DNA from: Saccharicrinis sp050589685 | Lineage (GTDB): Bacteria > Bacteroidota > Bacteroidia > Bacteroidales > Marinilabiliaceae | NCBI RefSeq assembly: GCF_050589685.1 | Contig: NZ_JBNGOS010000005.1 | Coordinates: 166,461-230,460, forward strand | Direction: 5' to 3' | DNA: 64,000 nucleotides | Shown here: piece by piece, positions 42,182 to 51,695 of the stretch | Numbering within the stretch: the stretch's first letter is position 1 | How the letters are laid out: every line of letters starts with the position of its first letter | The notes under the pieces: generated by a model | What the model saw: the letters and a program-made list of their open reading frames with translations, nothing else | Databases searched by the model: none | Told to the model about the DNA's origin: nothing | Translations under genes and position numbers: made by a program

Positions 42182-43294
42182 TTATCTAAATCTATTCATC
42201 GTTACTTCCGGGTGCAGCACCTTTTTTTCTTCAAGATATTCAATCATTTGGTTTGAGAAATACGGTGCTAACATAACGCCTTTTGTTCCAAGTCCATTAA
42301 AATAATGTACGTTATTGTATTTCCGATGGGTGCCTAGCACAGGTCTTCGATCGCTAACTGTAGGTCTAATGGCAGTTTTATGCCGGAGAATTTTAAATGG
42401 CTTATTTAGTATGGAGGACAACTTTTCGCTTAAATAGTTGCGATCTTGCTCAAATGCTGTAAAATTTAAACCACTCCAATTATAGGTGGAACCAGAAAGG
42501 AATTCCCCTTTAGATTTTTCCATTAAAAACACCATTTTATTGATGATATTTTCCAGTTGAATTTCGTCAATGGAAAGGTTAATTACATCGCCTTTGGTAA
42601 GCTTATAGGTTACTTCGGGAAACAAAGGGTTGTCGATAGCAAATGCCCCTTCACAGAAAATAATGTTTTTAAATTGAGAGCCTTTCCAGATAATGCAGTC
42701 TTCTTGAATGTTGATGTCGTCGTAATAAAAATGATCATACACCAAATGATTATAGTGTAACAATTCTTGATGGAAATTTTCTTGCAAAGCCTGTAAATCA
42801 ATAAAACCAGAATCGGAAATGGTAGCTGAACCGTAAAACTGATGGATGCCATGGATACTTGTTCCCTTCTCAAGCTTTTGGATATACTTCTCTATTTCGG
42901 GATCTTCCAACTTGCTTGTCCATCGCCTATACTCATCCTCCGTTACCAGTTTTACAATTGGGGTAGGGTAAATCAGTTTGGTGTGAAGTCTTTCTTCCAG
43001 CTCCGAGAATGTGGAATACATCTCTGGAAGCAGGTCATCCACCATCCAACTCTTGGTGATTCTCCGGAAAACTAAGGGGTTGTACATGCCTGCTGCAACC
43101 GAAGTGGCTGAGATCTGGTTTTTATCTGCTACGGCTAAAAAAGATTTGTTTCGTTGCATTAGCTGATTTGCGATTAGCATTCCTGCCAATCCTTGTCCGA
43201 CAATTAGATAATCCTTCAACGTGATATTTGTTTGGTGATGTAGGTTAATAACCTTAAAGAGTGAGAATTGTTGCAGTAGGTTGAGCAAGGGCAT
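42182..43294 (-). CDS. FAD-dependent oxidoreductase of the DAO family
   Basis: A 370-residue flavoprotein with the glycine-rich FAD motif IVGQGLAGMLIA (about 32-43) and the C-terminal DAO signature HYFNGLGTKGVMLAPYFSN (about 328-346). RPTVSDRRPVLG (about 308) contacts flavin in related enzymes. Family members are amino-acid oxidases, glycine oxidase and MnmC-type enzymes; the substrate is not evident. The Rossmann motif begins unusually late, so the true start may be the TTG at 43219 (LKDYLIVGQG), shortening the protein by 25 residues. Followed by a small terminator. Confidence 0.82.
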   Translation of the reverse strand: MPLLNLLQQFSLFKVINLHHQTNITLKDYLIVGQGLAGMLIANQLMQRNKSFLAVADKNQISATSVAAGMYNPLVFRRITKSWMVDDLLPEMYSTFSELEERLHTKLIYPTPIVKLVTEDEYRRWTSKLEDPEIEKYIQKLEKGTSIHGIHQFYGSATISDSGFIDLQALQENFHQELLHYNHLVYDHFYYDDINIQEDCIIWKGSQFKNIIFCEGAFAIDNPLFPEVTYKLTKGDVINLSIDEIQLENIINKMVFLMEKSKGEFLSGSTYNWSGLNFTAFEQDRNYLSEKLSSILNKPFKILRHKTAIRPTVSDRRPVLGTHRKYNNVHYFNGLGTKGVMLAPYFSNQMIEYLEEKKVLHPEVTMNRFR

Positions 43295-43378
43295 AGATCC
43301 TGGTAGGGATAATATTGGACATGAAAGCCGAAGGTCTTCCAGGTTTAAACCTCGGTGCCGTTGTCTCTCTGCTTTTAT

Positions 43379-45847
43379 CTACATAGGATCAACATCCGCC
43401 TGTATCACCACGGCTTTAAATCCCGGGTGAGAAACCACTGTGTTAATGGCATCCCGCAACATTTCTTTCACTTTGATAAGAGATACTCCTCCTTCTATTT
43501 TTAGCATGATTTTGCGGATATGCCAGTTTTGAATTTTGCTGACAGTGGGTGCCTGAGGACCCACCACGCGCTCCTTGAAAAGACCACGAAGGTATTGTCC
43601 GAGATAGTCCGAGGCTTGATTGACTGTATTTTGATTTTTATGTTTTACCGTAAGGTGGATTAAACGATAAAAAGGTGGGTATTTAAATAGTTCCCGCTCG
43701 GCTAATTCCGACTGGAAGTGATTTTTAAAATTGTTATTGATCACATTTAATATGACAGGATTATCCGGATTAGAGGTCTGTAAAATAACAGTTCCTTGTT
43801 TGTATTTACGTCCTGCGCGCCCGCCTACCTGTGCCATCATCTGGAAGCTGCGTTCGAAGGCCCTAAAGTCGGGGTAGTTCAGCATGCTGTCGGCATTTAG
43901 TATGCCCACCACGCTAACGTTGTCAAAGTCCAATCCTTTGGAAATCATTTGGGTACCAATTAGGATGTCTACTTCGCCCCGTTCGAAATTACCAATAATG
44001 GTTTCGTGTGATTTGCGGGTGCGTGACGTGTCCAAATCCATTCGTGCCACTTTGATTTCCGGGAAGATAATTTTTATATCTTCCTCAATTTTCTCGGTGC
44101 CAAAGCCTTTGGTCTGTAAGGCCGGGGAATTGCAGGCTTTGCATGTTTTAGGCAAATAACTTGAATGACCGCAATAATGGCACACCAGCTGATTGATGTG
44201 CTTGTGATAGGTCAAGCTTACATCGCAAAAGTCGCATTTAGGGACCCAGGAGCACTGTGTGCATTCCAGATAAGGAGAGAAGCCTCTTCGGTTTTGAAAT
44301 AGAATGGCCTGTTCCCCGTTGTTAATGGCTTTGGTGACATGCTCTATCAGGGTGGCCGAAAAATGAGCGTGCATCCTTTTCTTGCGCTTTTCCTCCCGCA
44401 CATTGACGGTAATTATTTGAGGCATCTGAATTCCTTCAAACCTTTCAAATAGTTCAACCAGACCGTACTTGGCCAGCTGCGTGTTTCTGTAGGTTTCGAT
44501 AGAAGGAGTGGCAGTTCCCATAAGTACCTTGGCTTTATGCATATGTGCCAGAACCATAGCTGCATCGCGCGCGTGATAGCGAGGAGAAGGGTCGAATTGC
44601 TTGTATGTGTTTTCATGCTCCTCATCCACTATGATCAAGCCAAGGTTGTCAAACGGGAGAAAAATGGACGAACGTACCCCGATCACCACTTTGTAATTCT
44701 CTTGGTGCAATATATCGTTCCATACCTCCACGCGTTCCGCATCGCTATATTTAGAATGGTATATGCCTATTGCGTTACCAAATACTTTTTTCAGGCGACC
44801 AGTGATCTGAGTGGTCAAGGCGATTTCAGGCAGCAGATACAGCACTTGCTTGCCTTTATCAATTTGTTCCTTGATAAGGTGGATATATATTTCAGTTTTT
44901 CCACTGGAAGTTACACCATGCAACAGCACCGCGTCTTTCTCTTTAAATTGTTGCTCTATTTGCTGTTTCGCATTTTGTTGTGCAGGATTAAGTTCATGTA
45001 AACCATCTGTTAAAAGTGTATCGGTTTGCAATCTTGAGATGGCCGTTTCAACTTCCAGCAGCACCCCTTTTTTTATCAACTCATTTAATACCGATAGTGA
45101 GGCCCCGCTTTTTTCTTTCAACAGGTTTTTTTCTATAGCCTTGCTGTAATTGTTTTTATTGGCTCCTCCAATGATGGTAAAGAATACCATCAGAACTTCC
45201 AATTGTTTTTTGGCCCGGCTTAATTCCGTGAAGACATTTTGTAATTTCTGATCGTGACAGTACTCGGGTGCCAGTTGCACCAGCTTCTTGGTTTTAGGTT
45301 TGTACCCGTCTTTAAGGCGTTCGCTTACAAATAAAGCTTCTTTATCGAGCAAAGACTTAATAATGGGCAGGGAGTTTTTCAGCTCGGTAATATTGTTCAA
45401 ATCCTGAACGGTTGCCGTTTTTTTCTCCGATAGAAAGTCTAACACCATGGTTTCTTTGGGGGTGAGTTTTTCCTCGGGAACCCAATTGGTATTATAATGA
45501 ACTTTGGTTTCGCTCTCCAGCTTTAAGCCGGAAGGTACGGCAGCTTTATATACCTCGCCCAAAGTGCACATATAGTATTCGGAAATCCATTTCCAAAAAA
45601 GCAACTGTGTTTCGTTCACGATGGGCGTGCTATCCAAAACAGAAACGATTTCCTTGGTCTCGTATGCTTCTGGTTTTTGATCGTGCAGGCTATATATTAT
45701 GCCCGAATAATATTTTTTTTTACCAAAAGGAACTACCACGCGCATACCAATTTCCACATCATTTATCCACCTTTGAGAAATCTCGTAGGTGAATAATCGG
45801 GGCAATGGAACGGGTAATATAATATCTGTGTAAAATGTGGTCTCCAT
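43379..45847 (-). CDS. priA: Primosomal replication helicase PriA
   Basis: PriA restarts stalled replication forks by binding D-loops and loading the replicative helicase. The 822-residue protein has the N-terminal DNA-binding domain (about 1-100), Walker A GVTSSGKTE (about 308), the DEEH box, motif III GTATPSIE, the zinc region with eight cysteines (CTQCSWVPKCDFCD … CHYC … CKAC, about 525-575) and helicase motifs V-VI ending QVGGRAGR. All key residues are present. It stands alone, 84 bp upstream of the DAO gene and divergent from the EamA gene. Confidence 0.95.
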   Translation of the reverse strand: METTFYTDIILPVPLPRLFTYEISQRWINDVEIGMRVVVPFGKKKYYSGIIYSLHDQKPEAYETKEIVSVLDSTPIVNETQLLFWKWISEYYMCTLGEVYKAAVPSGLKLESETKVHYNTNWVPEEKLTPKETMVLDFLSEKKTATVQDLNNITELKNSLPIIKSLLDKEALFVSERLKDGYKPKTKKLVQLAPEYCHDQKLQNVFTELSRAKKQLEVLMVFFTIIGGANKNNYSKAIEKNLLKEKSGASLSVLNELIKKGVLLEVETAISRLQTDTLLTDGLHELNPAQQNAKQQIEQQFKEKDAVLLHGVTSSGKTEIYIHLIKEQIDKGKQVLYLLPEIALTTQITGRLKKVFGNAIGIYHSKYSDAERVEVWNDILHQENYKVVIGVRSSIFLPFDNLGLIIVDEEHENTYKQFDPSPRYHARDAAMVLAHMHKAKVLMGTATPSIETYRNTQLAKYGLVELFERFEGIQMPQIITVNVREEKRKKRMHAHFSATLIEHVTKAINNGEQAILFQNRRGFSPYLECTQCSWVPKCDFCDVSLTYHKHINQLVCHYCGHSSYLPKTCKACNSPALQTKGFGTEKIEEDIKIIFPEIKVARMDLDTSRTRKSHETIIGNFERGEVDILIGTQMISKGLDFDNVSVVGILNADSMLNYPDFRAFERSFQMMAQVGGRAGRKYKQGTVILQTSNPDNPVILNVINNNFKNHFQSELAERELFKYPPFYRLIHLTVKHKNQNTVNQASDYLGQYLRGLFKERVVGPQAPTVSKIQNWHIRKIMLKIEGGVSLIKVKEMLRDAINTVVSHPGFKAVVIQADVDPM

Positions 45848-46237
45848 ACAAAAGATAATTCATGCAAATGTATAGAAATTTTATATGTTGGTTGTGTTTA
45901 TGAGTGTTGGAAATATGTAAATGCTTTCGTTTCAATCGGAATCAAAAAGTCTGCGCCGGTTTTTAGGTGCATGTGCGGCACGGACATGGATTTCCCTTTT
46001 AAAACATTATTTCCACCTCACACCTCTGTGTTCTTGGAAAGAATCGGGAGCTTGTTCCGCGGCATTACAGAAGGCTCTGCAGAAGACCGTGCGTACTGTT
46101 CCTATTAGGGTATTTTATGCTGGGGGGAGGCTGCATAACAAAAAAACAAATGTTAAAAGAATATCCCGCGCGGTATTACGAGAGACTCTGATTTATCCGT
46201 ACAAAATACCTACTTTTGCGGCTCGTTGTTAAAGGTT
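45848..46237. other. 390-bp divergent intergenic region, priA / EamA
   Basis: No gene is supported here; a 103-codon plus-strand reading (45921-46232) is rejected. A good -7 box for the EamA gene is at 46211-46218. The middle (about 45960-46180) is richer in G+C than the flanks, and I see nothing identifiable in it. Confidence 0.35.
46211..46218 (+). promoter_or_regulatory. Putative -7 box for the EamA transporter operon
   Basis: TACTTTTG-CGGC is an exact TAnnTTTG match in the usual context. The expected start of transcription (about 46225) excludes the TTG at 46226 and supports the ATG at 46238 as the start codon. Confidence 0.6.
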
Positions 46238-47131
46238 ATGTCAAAAACAAATATATCTTCCATCATATACATCATCATGTCCATGATTTTTTGGGCATTT
46301 TCCTTTGTGTGGGTAAAAGTAGCTTATGAATCATTTGCGCCCATTTCTACCGTTCTGATGCGGTTAATCATCAGCTCTGGGTTATTGTTTTTGTTTTTAA
46401 TTCTTACAAGAAGAATGACTGCTTTAAACAAGAAAGATTACAAACTCATTTTATGGCTTTCTTTTTTTGAGCCTTTCATGTATTTTATGGGCGAGAGCTT
46501 TGGCATGCAGTTGGTATCAAGTACACTGGCGGCAGTTATCATATCTACGATTCCATTGTTTGCTACTTTTTTTGCCTTTCTGTTTCTAAAGGAAAGAATA
46601 ACGGTTTTGGTAGTGTTGGGAATGGCTGTTTCTTTTTTTGGCGTAGGGACCATGATATTTGAGAACGGGTTTGAACTCAATGCCTCGTTACTGGGAATCA
46701 TGTTGATGTTTGTAGCGGTTTTATCAACAATCGGCTATTCCTTGACATTGAAAAAGCTGGCTCAAAAATATTCTCCGGTCAACATTATCGCTTATCAAAA
46801 TTTTATTGGAATATTTATGTTTCTACCTTTTTATTTTTTTTGGGAACATAAAGGTTTGATGAGTGCCAAGCATACTACGGATTCCTGGTTGGCCATTATT
46901 CAACTAGCCATTTTTGCATCCTCACTGGCTTTTATATTTTTTACAAAGGCCATAAAGAACCTCGGTGTAGCCAAGTCGAATATGTTTATTAATCTTATCC
47001 CGGTGTTTACAGCCATCTTTGCCTGGTGGTTAAGAGGTGATGTTGTCGATACGCAGAAGGGGATGGGTATAGCGATTGTGGTAACCGGACTTTTTGTGTC
47101 GCAGATGAAAAGGAGGAAGAATGAAGCTTGA
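46238..47131 (+). CDS. EamA/DMT-family transporter
   Basis: A drug/metabolite exporter of 297 residues with ten membrane helices in two EamA repeats (about 5-140 and 150-290). The repeat-1 hallmark is MIFWAFSFVWVKVAYESFAP with LMRLIISSGLL; the repeat-2 counterpart is TIGYSLTLKKLAQKYSPVN, ending in AIKNLGVAKSNMFINLIPV. The substrate is unknown. Start ATG 46238 is set by the -7 box upstream. The gene overlaps the next by 11 bp. Confidence 0.9.
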   Translation: MSKTNISSIIYIIMSMIFWAFSFVWVKVAYESFAPISTVLMRLIISSGLLFLFLILTRRMTALNKKDYKLILWLSFFEPFMYFMGESFGMQLVSSTLAAVIISTIPLFATFFAFLFLKERITVLVVLGMAVSFFGVGTMIFENGFELNASLLGIMLMFVAVLSTIGYSLTLKKLAQKYSPVNIIAYQNFIGIFMFLPFYFFWEHKGLMSAKHTTDSWLAIIQLAIFASSLAFIFFTKAIKNLGVAKSNMFINLIPVFTAIFAWWLRGDVVDTQKGMGIAIVVTGLFVSQMKRRKNEA

Positions 47132-47609
47132 TTTAGACAGATATAAAGAACTGGCCAACAATAAAGCCAAAGAAAATAAAGCCTTTGTTGCTCGTTTACG
47201 TAAAAAGAAGCCTAAAACCTTAGACGATTCTGTTTACAATGCCCATGTTAAAGCTTTTGAGAATATTGATTGCTTGGGGTGTGCCAATTGTTGCAAAAGC
47301 ATCAGTCCCATAATAATCGACCGTGACATTGACCGTATAGCCAGGCATCTTATAATGAAAAGGCCAGATTTGATCGATCAATACTTTGAGATAGATGAAG
47401 ACCAGGACTATGTTTTTAAAGAAACGCCGTGCCCATTTTTAATGCCCGATAATTATTGCATGATCTATGAAGTTCGTCCGCGGGCCTGCAGAGAATACCC
47501 CCACACCGACCGAAAACGTTTTTATCAGATATTAAACCTCACCTTTCGAAACTCTTTTGTGTGTCCGGCTGTTTACGAGGTGTTGGAAACGTTGAAGAAG
47601 GAGTATTAG
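47121..47609 (+). CDS. YkgJ-family (zinc/iron-chelating) Cys-rich protein
   Basis: A 162-residue protein with the CxxCxxCC motif: Cys51, Cys54, Cys57 and Cys58 in CLGCANCCKS, then CPFLMPDNYC and VRPRACREYP (about 109-131). This matches the putative zinc- or iron-chelating domain family (UPF0153/YkgJ). A metal cluster is expected; no activity is known. It overlaps the end of the EamA gene by 11 bp, so the two are made together. Confidence 0.87.
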   Translation: MKLDLDRYKELANNKAKENKAFVARLRKKKPKTLDDSVYNAHVKAFENIDCLGCANCCKSISPIIIDRDIDRIARHLIMKRPDLIDQYFEIDEDQDYVFKETPCPFLMPDNYCMIYEVRPRACREYPHTDRKRFYQILNLTFRNSFVCPAVYEVLETLKKEY

Positions 47610-47626
47610 AATAAACACTAAAACTT

Positions 47627-47634
47627 TATATTTG
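47627..47634 (+). promoter_or_regulatory. Putative -7 box for porQ
   Basis: TATATTTG-TCG is an exact TAnnTTTG match, 36 bp before the ATG at 47671. No clear -33. Confidence 0.45.
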
Positions 47635-47670
47635 TCGTTTTAAGAGTTAGTCAAGGAATAAGTGAATAAT

Positions 47671-48696
47671 ATGCAAAAGTATTTATATGTAATATTGTTG
47701 GTAGCAATAACACAAACAATCGGGGCACAGCGTGGCGGAGAAAGCACTTATGATTTCTTGAATCTGACCAATTCGGCCAGGGTGGCTGCTTTAGGAGGCT
47801 CCAATGTTTCCATCACAGATAACGACATAAATATGGCCTACCATAATCCTGCCTTGTTGCAAAAGGAAATGGACGAGGCCATGGTGTTGAACTATGTTCC
47901 TTACATGACCAATATAAATTATGGTTATGTGGGCTTTGCAAAGCATTTTGAAAATGTAGGTACATTTAGTTTCGGTATTCACAACATCAATTACGGCGAT
48001 TTTCAGAGAACCAATGAAATTGGTGAGGACATGGGGATTGCTACTGCTGCGGAGTATTCTTTTAACTTCACCTATGCCCGTCAATTATCACCCACTCTAT
48101 CCATGGGTTTAACGGCAAAGCCTATCTATTCAAAGCTGGATGTTTACAGCTCGTTCGGTATTGCAGCCGACTTTGGGGTACATTATCGAAAAGCCGAAAA
48201 GAACTTTTCGATGGGTATTGTACTGAAAAATGTTGGGTCCCAAATCTCATCTTACGATAATATTCAAGAAGACATGCCGTCCGATTTACAAATTGGATTT
48301 ACCAAGAAATTGGCACATGCACCGTTTCGTTTCTCCTTGACCATACAAAATCTGTTGGACTGGGATTTAACCTACACACCCTATGATGCTGAAAATGCCA
48401 GTAATTCGGGAATCTCCAACGAATCAGATGATTCGGGTTTTGGTGACAAAGCGCTTCGGTACATGGTTTTTGGAGTAGAGTTTATGCCGTCTAAAACCTT
48501 TCATGTAGACTTTGGCTATAATTATCGCCGAAGGCAAGAGTTAGGTTATGAGGAACGTATGTCAACCGCCGGATTGTCCTGGGGATTCGGATTCCGGGTT
48601 TACAAATTTTTATTCTCCTATGGTTCGGCACGTTACCATTTGGGAGGTGCATCCAATCATTTTTCAATATCCACCAACTTATCTAATTTTAAATAG
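47671..48696 (+). CDS. porQ: Type IX secretion system protein PorQ
   Basis: PorQ is an outer-membrane beta-barrel of the type IX secretion system, needed for attaching cargo proteins to the surface. ATG 47671 (MQKYLYVILLVAITQTIGAQ, signal peptide) chosen over the GTG three codons earlier; 341 residues. The N-terminal block STYDFLNLTNSARVAALGGSNVS … MAYHNPALL is diagnostic of the PorV/PorQ family. Alternating beta strands continue to the C-terminus, with an insert at about 230-255 (Asp/Ser-rich). cmk follows, a neighbour relation I know from other Bacteroidota and which supports PorQ rather than PorV. Confidence 0.88.
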   Translation: MQKYLYVILLVAITQTIGAQRGGESTYDFLNLTNSARVAALGGSNVSITDNDINMAYHNPALLQKEMDEAMVLNYVPYMTNINYGYVGFAKHFENVGTFSFGIHNINYGDFQRTNEIGEDMGIATAAEYSFNFTYARQLSPTLSMGLTAKPIYSKLDVYSSFGIAADFGVHYRKAEKNFSMGIVLKNVGSQISSYDNIQEDMPSDLQIGFTKKLAHAPFRFSLTIQNLLDWDLTYTPYDAENASNSGISNESDDSGFGDKALRYMVFGVEFMPSKTFHVDFGYNYRRRQELGYEERMSTAGLSWGFGFRVYKFLFSYGSARYHLGGASNHFSISTNLSNFK

Positions 48697-48834
48697 GCTG
48701 TCAAGCCTTCTAGAATGGATTACGAACTATAATTTAACCACATAGCTATTGTGAGCGTGGATTTTTTAAGCTTTCCTATGGATTGGTTTAGGATGTAGCC
48801 TATTTTGTTTTTTAAACATCTTTAATTTGCCAAA

Positions 48835-48868
48835 TTTGTGCAATCAGTAAACAAAAGTAGTATTTTTA
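48835..48868 (+). promoter_or_regulatory. Possible promoter for cmk
   Basis: TTTG (48835-48838) and TATTTTTA (48861-48868, seven of eight to TAnnTTTG) are spaced by 22 nt, slightly long. The cmk ATG lies 17 bp downstream of the box. Confidence 0.35.
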
Positions 48869-48884
48869 CCGGCTCAAATAAATT

Positions 48885-49592
48885 ATGATGACTGATACGA
48901 TCTCAAAATTGGTGATTGCCATTGATGGTTATTCCTCGTGTGGAAAGAGTACTGTAGCCAAAGATTTAGCGAAACTGTTAAATATTATTTTTATCGATTC
49001 TGGCGCCATGTACCGATGTGTGACGCTCTATGCACTGGAAAACAATATTATAAAAGACGGTGTCATTCATCAGGATTTTCTGAAGCAAGCTTTAGATAAA
49101 ATCTCCATTTCTTTTAAATTCGATGCCCAAACCAAAACCAACGAAACATACCTAAACGGGAAGTTAGTTGAAAAAGAAATAAGAGGTCTGGAAGTGAGTA
49201 ATCATGTTAGCATGATAAGTGCGCTAGGTTTTGTTCGCAGGAAAATGGTTCAACTGCAACAAAAGATGGGAGAAACAGACAGTATAGTAATGGATGGTAG
49301 GGATATTGGTACCGTAGTTTTTCCCAATGCCGACCTGAAGCTGTTTATGACAGCTTCGCCTGAGATTAGAGCCGGGCGCCGATTCAAGGAATACCAGGAG
49401 AAAAACGAAGCCATCACTTTTGAGGAGGTGCTGGAAAACGTGAAAAAACGGGACCATATCGATGAAACACGAGATGAAAGCCCACTTAAAAAGGCCCATG
49501 ATGCCCTAGTGTTGGACAATGGAAAAATGACCAAAGAAGAGCAACTCGAATTTATCGTTAGTGAACTAAAAAATAGAATGTTGATTAAGTAA
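48885..49592 (+). CDS. cmk: Cytidylate kinase
   Basis: Cmk phosphorylates CMP and dCMP to the diphosphates using ATP. The 235 residues show P-loop DGYSSCGKST (about 13-22), IDSGAMYRC, the CMP-binding DGRDIGTVVFP (about 136-146) and the LID region RRFKEYQEK. The length is normal. The ispH gene follows after 90 bp in the same direction, probably in one transcript. Two Met codons begin the gene; I kept the first. Confidence 0.95.
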   Translation: MMTDTISKLVIAIDGYSSCGKSTVAKDLAKLLNIIFIDSGAMYRCVTLYALENNIIKDGVIHQDFLKQALDKISISFKFDAQTKTNETYLNGKLVEKEIRGLEVSNHVSMISALGFVRRKMVQLQQKMGETDSIVMDGRDIGTVVFPNADLKLFMTASPEIRAGRRFKEYQEKNEAITFEEVLENVKKRDHIDETRDESPLKKAHDALVLDNGKMTKEEQLEFIVSELKNRMLIK

Positions 49593-49682
49593 GTGTGTTT
49601 ATAGTAAAAGGTATCTTGCAGATGTTAAATTTTTTTAAATCGCGTAGCTGCTTGTTAAAGAGTGAGATAAATTTCCATAAAA

Positions 49683-50564
49683 ATGTCATCTTTACACATC
49701 GAAATTGATCCGGCCTCAGGTTTCTGCTTTGGGGTTGTGAAAGCTGTTGAAGCCGCGGAAGCAGAGCTTGAAAACAATGATATCCTCTATTGTTTGGGCG
49801 ACATTGTTCATAACAATATGGAAATGGAAAGGTTGGAGAAGAGAGGATTGAAGTCGGTTTCTAACAGGGAGTTAGAAAATCTTGAAAAACAGAAATTTCT
49901 TATACGTGCCCATGGTGAACCACCCACCACCTATCAGAAGGCTAAAATAAACGGTCAACAGGTAATCGATGCAACTTGTCCTGTGGTTTTAAAACTTCAA
50001 AAGCGAATTAAAACCTCCTGGCATATGCTGAGAAAGATTAACGGACAGGTTATTATTTATGGGAAGAAAGGTCATGCCGAAGTAGTGGGATTGTTGGGGC
50101 AAACAGAAAATGAAGCTATCGTTATTGAATCGATGGATGAAATATCCAAGATTGATTTGAACAAGGCTACCCATTTATATGCACAAACCACCAAAAGTAT
50201 TGATGAATTTAAAAGTATCGCCACCTATCTGAAAGAAAACATCAATACGCAGGTTGAGTTTAAATCCTTTGATACCATTTGCCGACAGGTATCCGGTAGA
50301 TTACCCAAGTTGATGCTTTTTGCCCGAAAGCATGATGTTATGGTGTTTGTTGGAGGAAAAAAAAGCAGTAATGCCAAGATGCTTTACGCCAAGTGTCTGG
50401 AAACCAACAAACATTCATATTTTGTAAGTGATGTCGATGAATTGAAGAAAAAGTGGTTCGCTGAACCTGTTCAGTCTGTTGGCATCAGCGGAGCTACTTC
50501 CACGCCTCCCTGGCTGTTGGAAAAAGTGGCCCGACATATTAAAACGATAACAAAAGACAAATAA
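49683..50564 (+). CDS. ispH: 4-hydroxy-3-methylbut-2-enyl diphosphate reductase IspH
   Basis: IspH makes IPP and DMAPP in the last step of the methylerythritol phosphate pathway. Three iron-sulfur ligands are Cys15 (GFCFGV), Cys99 (DATCPV) and Cys200 (FDTICRQ). HNNMEMERL, RAHGEPPT, YGKKGHAEVVGL and the SSNAKMLY phosphate-binding site are in place. With 293 residues it is of standard length; no S1 extension. pfkA begins 6 bp after its stop, so the two are surely cotranscribed. Confidence 0.95.
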   Translation: MSSLHIEIDPASGFCFGVVKAVEAAEAELENNDILYCLGDIVHNNMEMERLEKRGLKSVSNRELENLEKQKFLIRAHGEPPTTYQKAKINGQQVIDATCPVVLKLQKRIKTSWHMLRKINGQVIIYGKKGHAEVVGLLGQTENEAIVIESMDEISKIDLNKATHLYAQTTKSIDEFKSIATYLKENINTQVEFKSFDTICRQVSGRLPKLMLFARKHDVMVFVGGKKSSNAKMLYAKCLETNKHSYFVSDVDELKKKWFAEPVQSVGISGATSTPPWLLEKVARHIKTITKDK

Positions 50565-50570
50565 ATATTT

Positions 50571-51554
50571 ATGGGACAAGTGACTAAAGTTGGAGTGCTG
50601 ACCTCGGGAGGGGATGCTCCGGGAATGAACGCTGCCGTAAGGGCAGTGGTTAGGGCGGCTATCTATCACAAGCTTAAGGTGGTTGGTATCAAGCAAGGGT
50701 ATCATGGCATGATTCAGGGCAGAATGGAGCCCATGACGTCCAAATCAGTAAGTAATATTATTCATCAGGGTGGCACCATTTTAAAATCGGCACGGAGCGA
50801 AGGGTTTAGAACGCCTGAGGGTAGAAAAAAAGCCTACGAAAACTTAAAAAAGAGAGGTGTTGATTGTTTGGTTGTAATTGGAGGTGACGGCACTTTTACC
50901 GGTGCCCGTATTTTCGGACAGGAATACAATATTCCTATTGTTGGCGTTCCGGGAACCATTGATAACGATCTTTACGGAACGGATTATACTATTGGTTACG
51001 ATACGGCGCTAAATACCGTTACTGAAGCGGTAGATAAAATACGGGACACAGCCAGTGCCCACAGTCGCCTTTTCTTTATTGAGGTAATGGGACGCGATGC
51101 GGGTTTCTTAGCTTTGCGAAGTGGAATCGCTTCGGGAGCGGAAGCTATTCTGGTACCGGAAATAGATACGGATTTTAAACAGTTATATACTTTTCTGGAA
51201 AAAGGGTTTAACAAGGATAAAAGCAGTAGTATTGTTCTGGTAGCCGAAGGCGAGAAAATCAGCGGTGGAGCCATTCAGGTGGCCGAGAGGGTTCAGAAAG
51301 AATATCCGGATTACGATACTCGTGTAACTATTCTTGGGCATATCCAACGTGGAGGTTCTCCAACAGCGTTTGATAGGGTAACGGCGAGCCGTATGGGGGT
51401 TTCGGCCATTGAAGCGCTTATGGATGATCAAAAAAGTATCATGATTGGGTTGGTGAACAAAGAAATCACCCATATTCCGTTCAATCAGGCCTTAAAAAAT
51501 AAAAAGAAATTAAATCCTGCATTAGTGGAGTTGACAGCGATTTTGTCGATCTGA
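50571..51554 (+). CDS. pfkA: 6-phosphofructokinase (ATP-dependent)
   Basis: This is the key glycolytic kinase forming fructose-1,6-bisphosphate. The TSGGDAPGMNA loop (11-21) and GGDGT (104-108, Gly at the position that marks ATP rather than PPi use) are seen. The catalytic Asp is in GTIDNDLYGTDYTIGYD (129-145), and substrate-site EVMGRDAGFLAL follows. The length of 327 is typical for the bacterial A1 subgroup. Last gene before the 34-bp palindrome. Confidence 0.96.
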   Translation: MGQVTKVGVLTSGGDAPGMNAAVRAVVRAAIYHKLKVVGIKQGYHGMIQGRMEPMTSKSVSNIIHQGGTILKSARSEGFRTPEGRKKAYENLKKRGVDCLVVIGGDGTFTGARIFGQEYNIPIVGVPGTIDNDLYGTDYTIGYDTALNTVTEAVDKIRDTASAHSRLFFIEVMGRDAGFLALRSGIASGAEAILVPEIDTDFKQLYTFLEKGFNKDKSSSIVLVAEGEKISGGAIQVAERVQKEYPDYDTRVTILGHIQRGGSPTAFDRVTASRMGVSAIEALMDDQKSIMIGLVNKEITHIPFNQALKNKKKLNPALVELTAILSI

Positions 51555-51579
51555 TTTATAGGGATGATAAGAACCTACC

Positions 51580-51613
51580 TGCCCCAGGCTGGGTTTAAAC
51601 CCAGCCTGGGGCA
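51580..51613. repeat. 34-bp perfect palindrome between convergent genes
   Basis: The stretch TGCCCCAGGCTGGGTTT followed by AAACCCAGCCTGGGGCA is fully self-complementary (17 + 17 bases, no spacer). It lies 26 bp after the pfkA stop and 83 bp before the stop of the convergent permease gene. As RNA it would fold into a G+C-rich hairpin and probably ends transcription on both strands, though no T run follows. Part of one arm also occurs at 23650-23663. Confidence 0.8.
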
Positions 51614-51695
51614 AAAGGAGGTGATTGATATATAAAAAGCAGCTTATTACCTTTTGTCATACTGCGGTCTCCCTGTCTGGCTCTCGCTTTGTGTT

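Noticed and set aside
45921..46232. 103-codon open frame upstream of the EamA gene
   Set aside because: No recognisable similarity, unusual composition (Arg/Cys-rich), and it runs through the -7 box and start region of the EamA gene.
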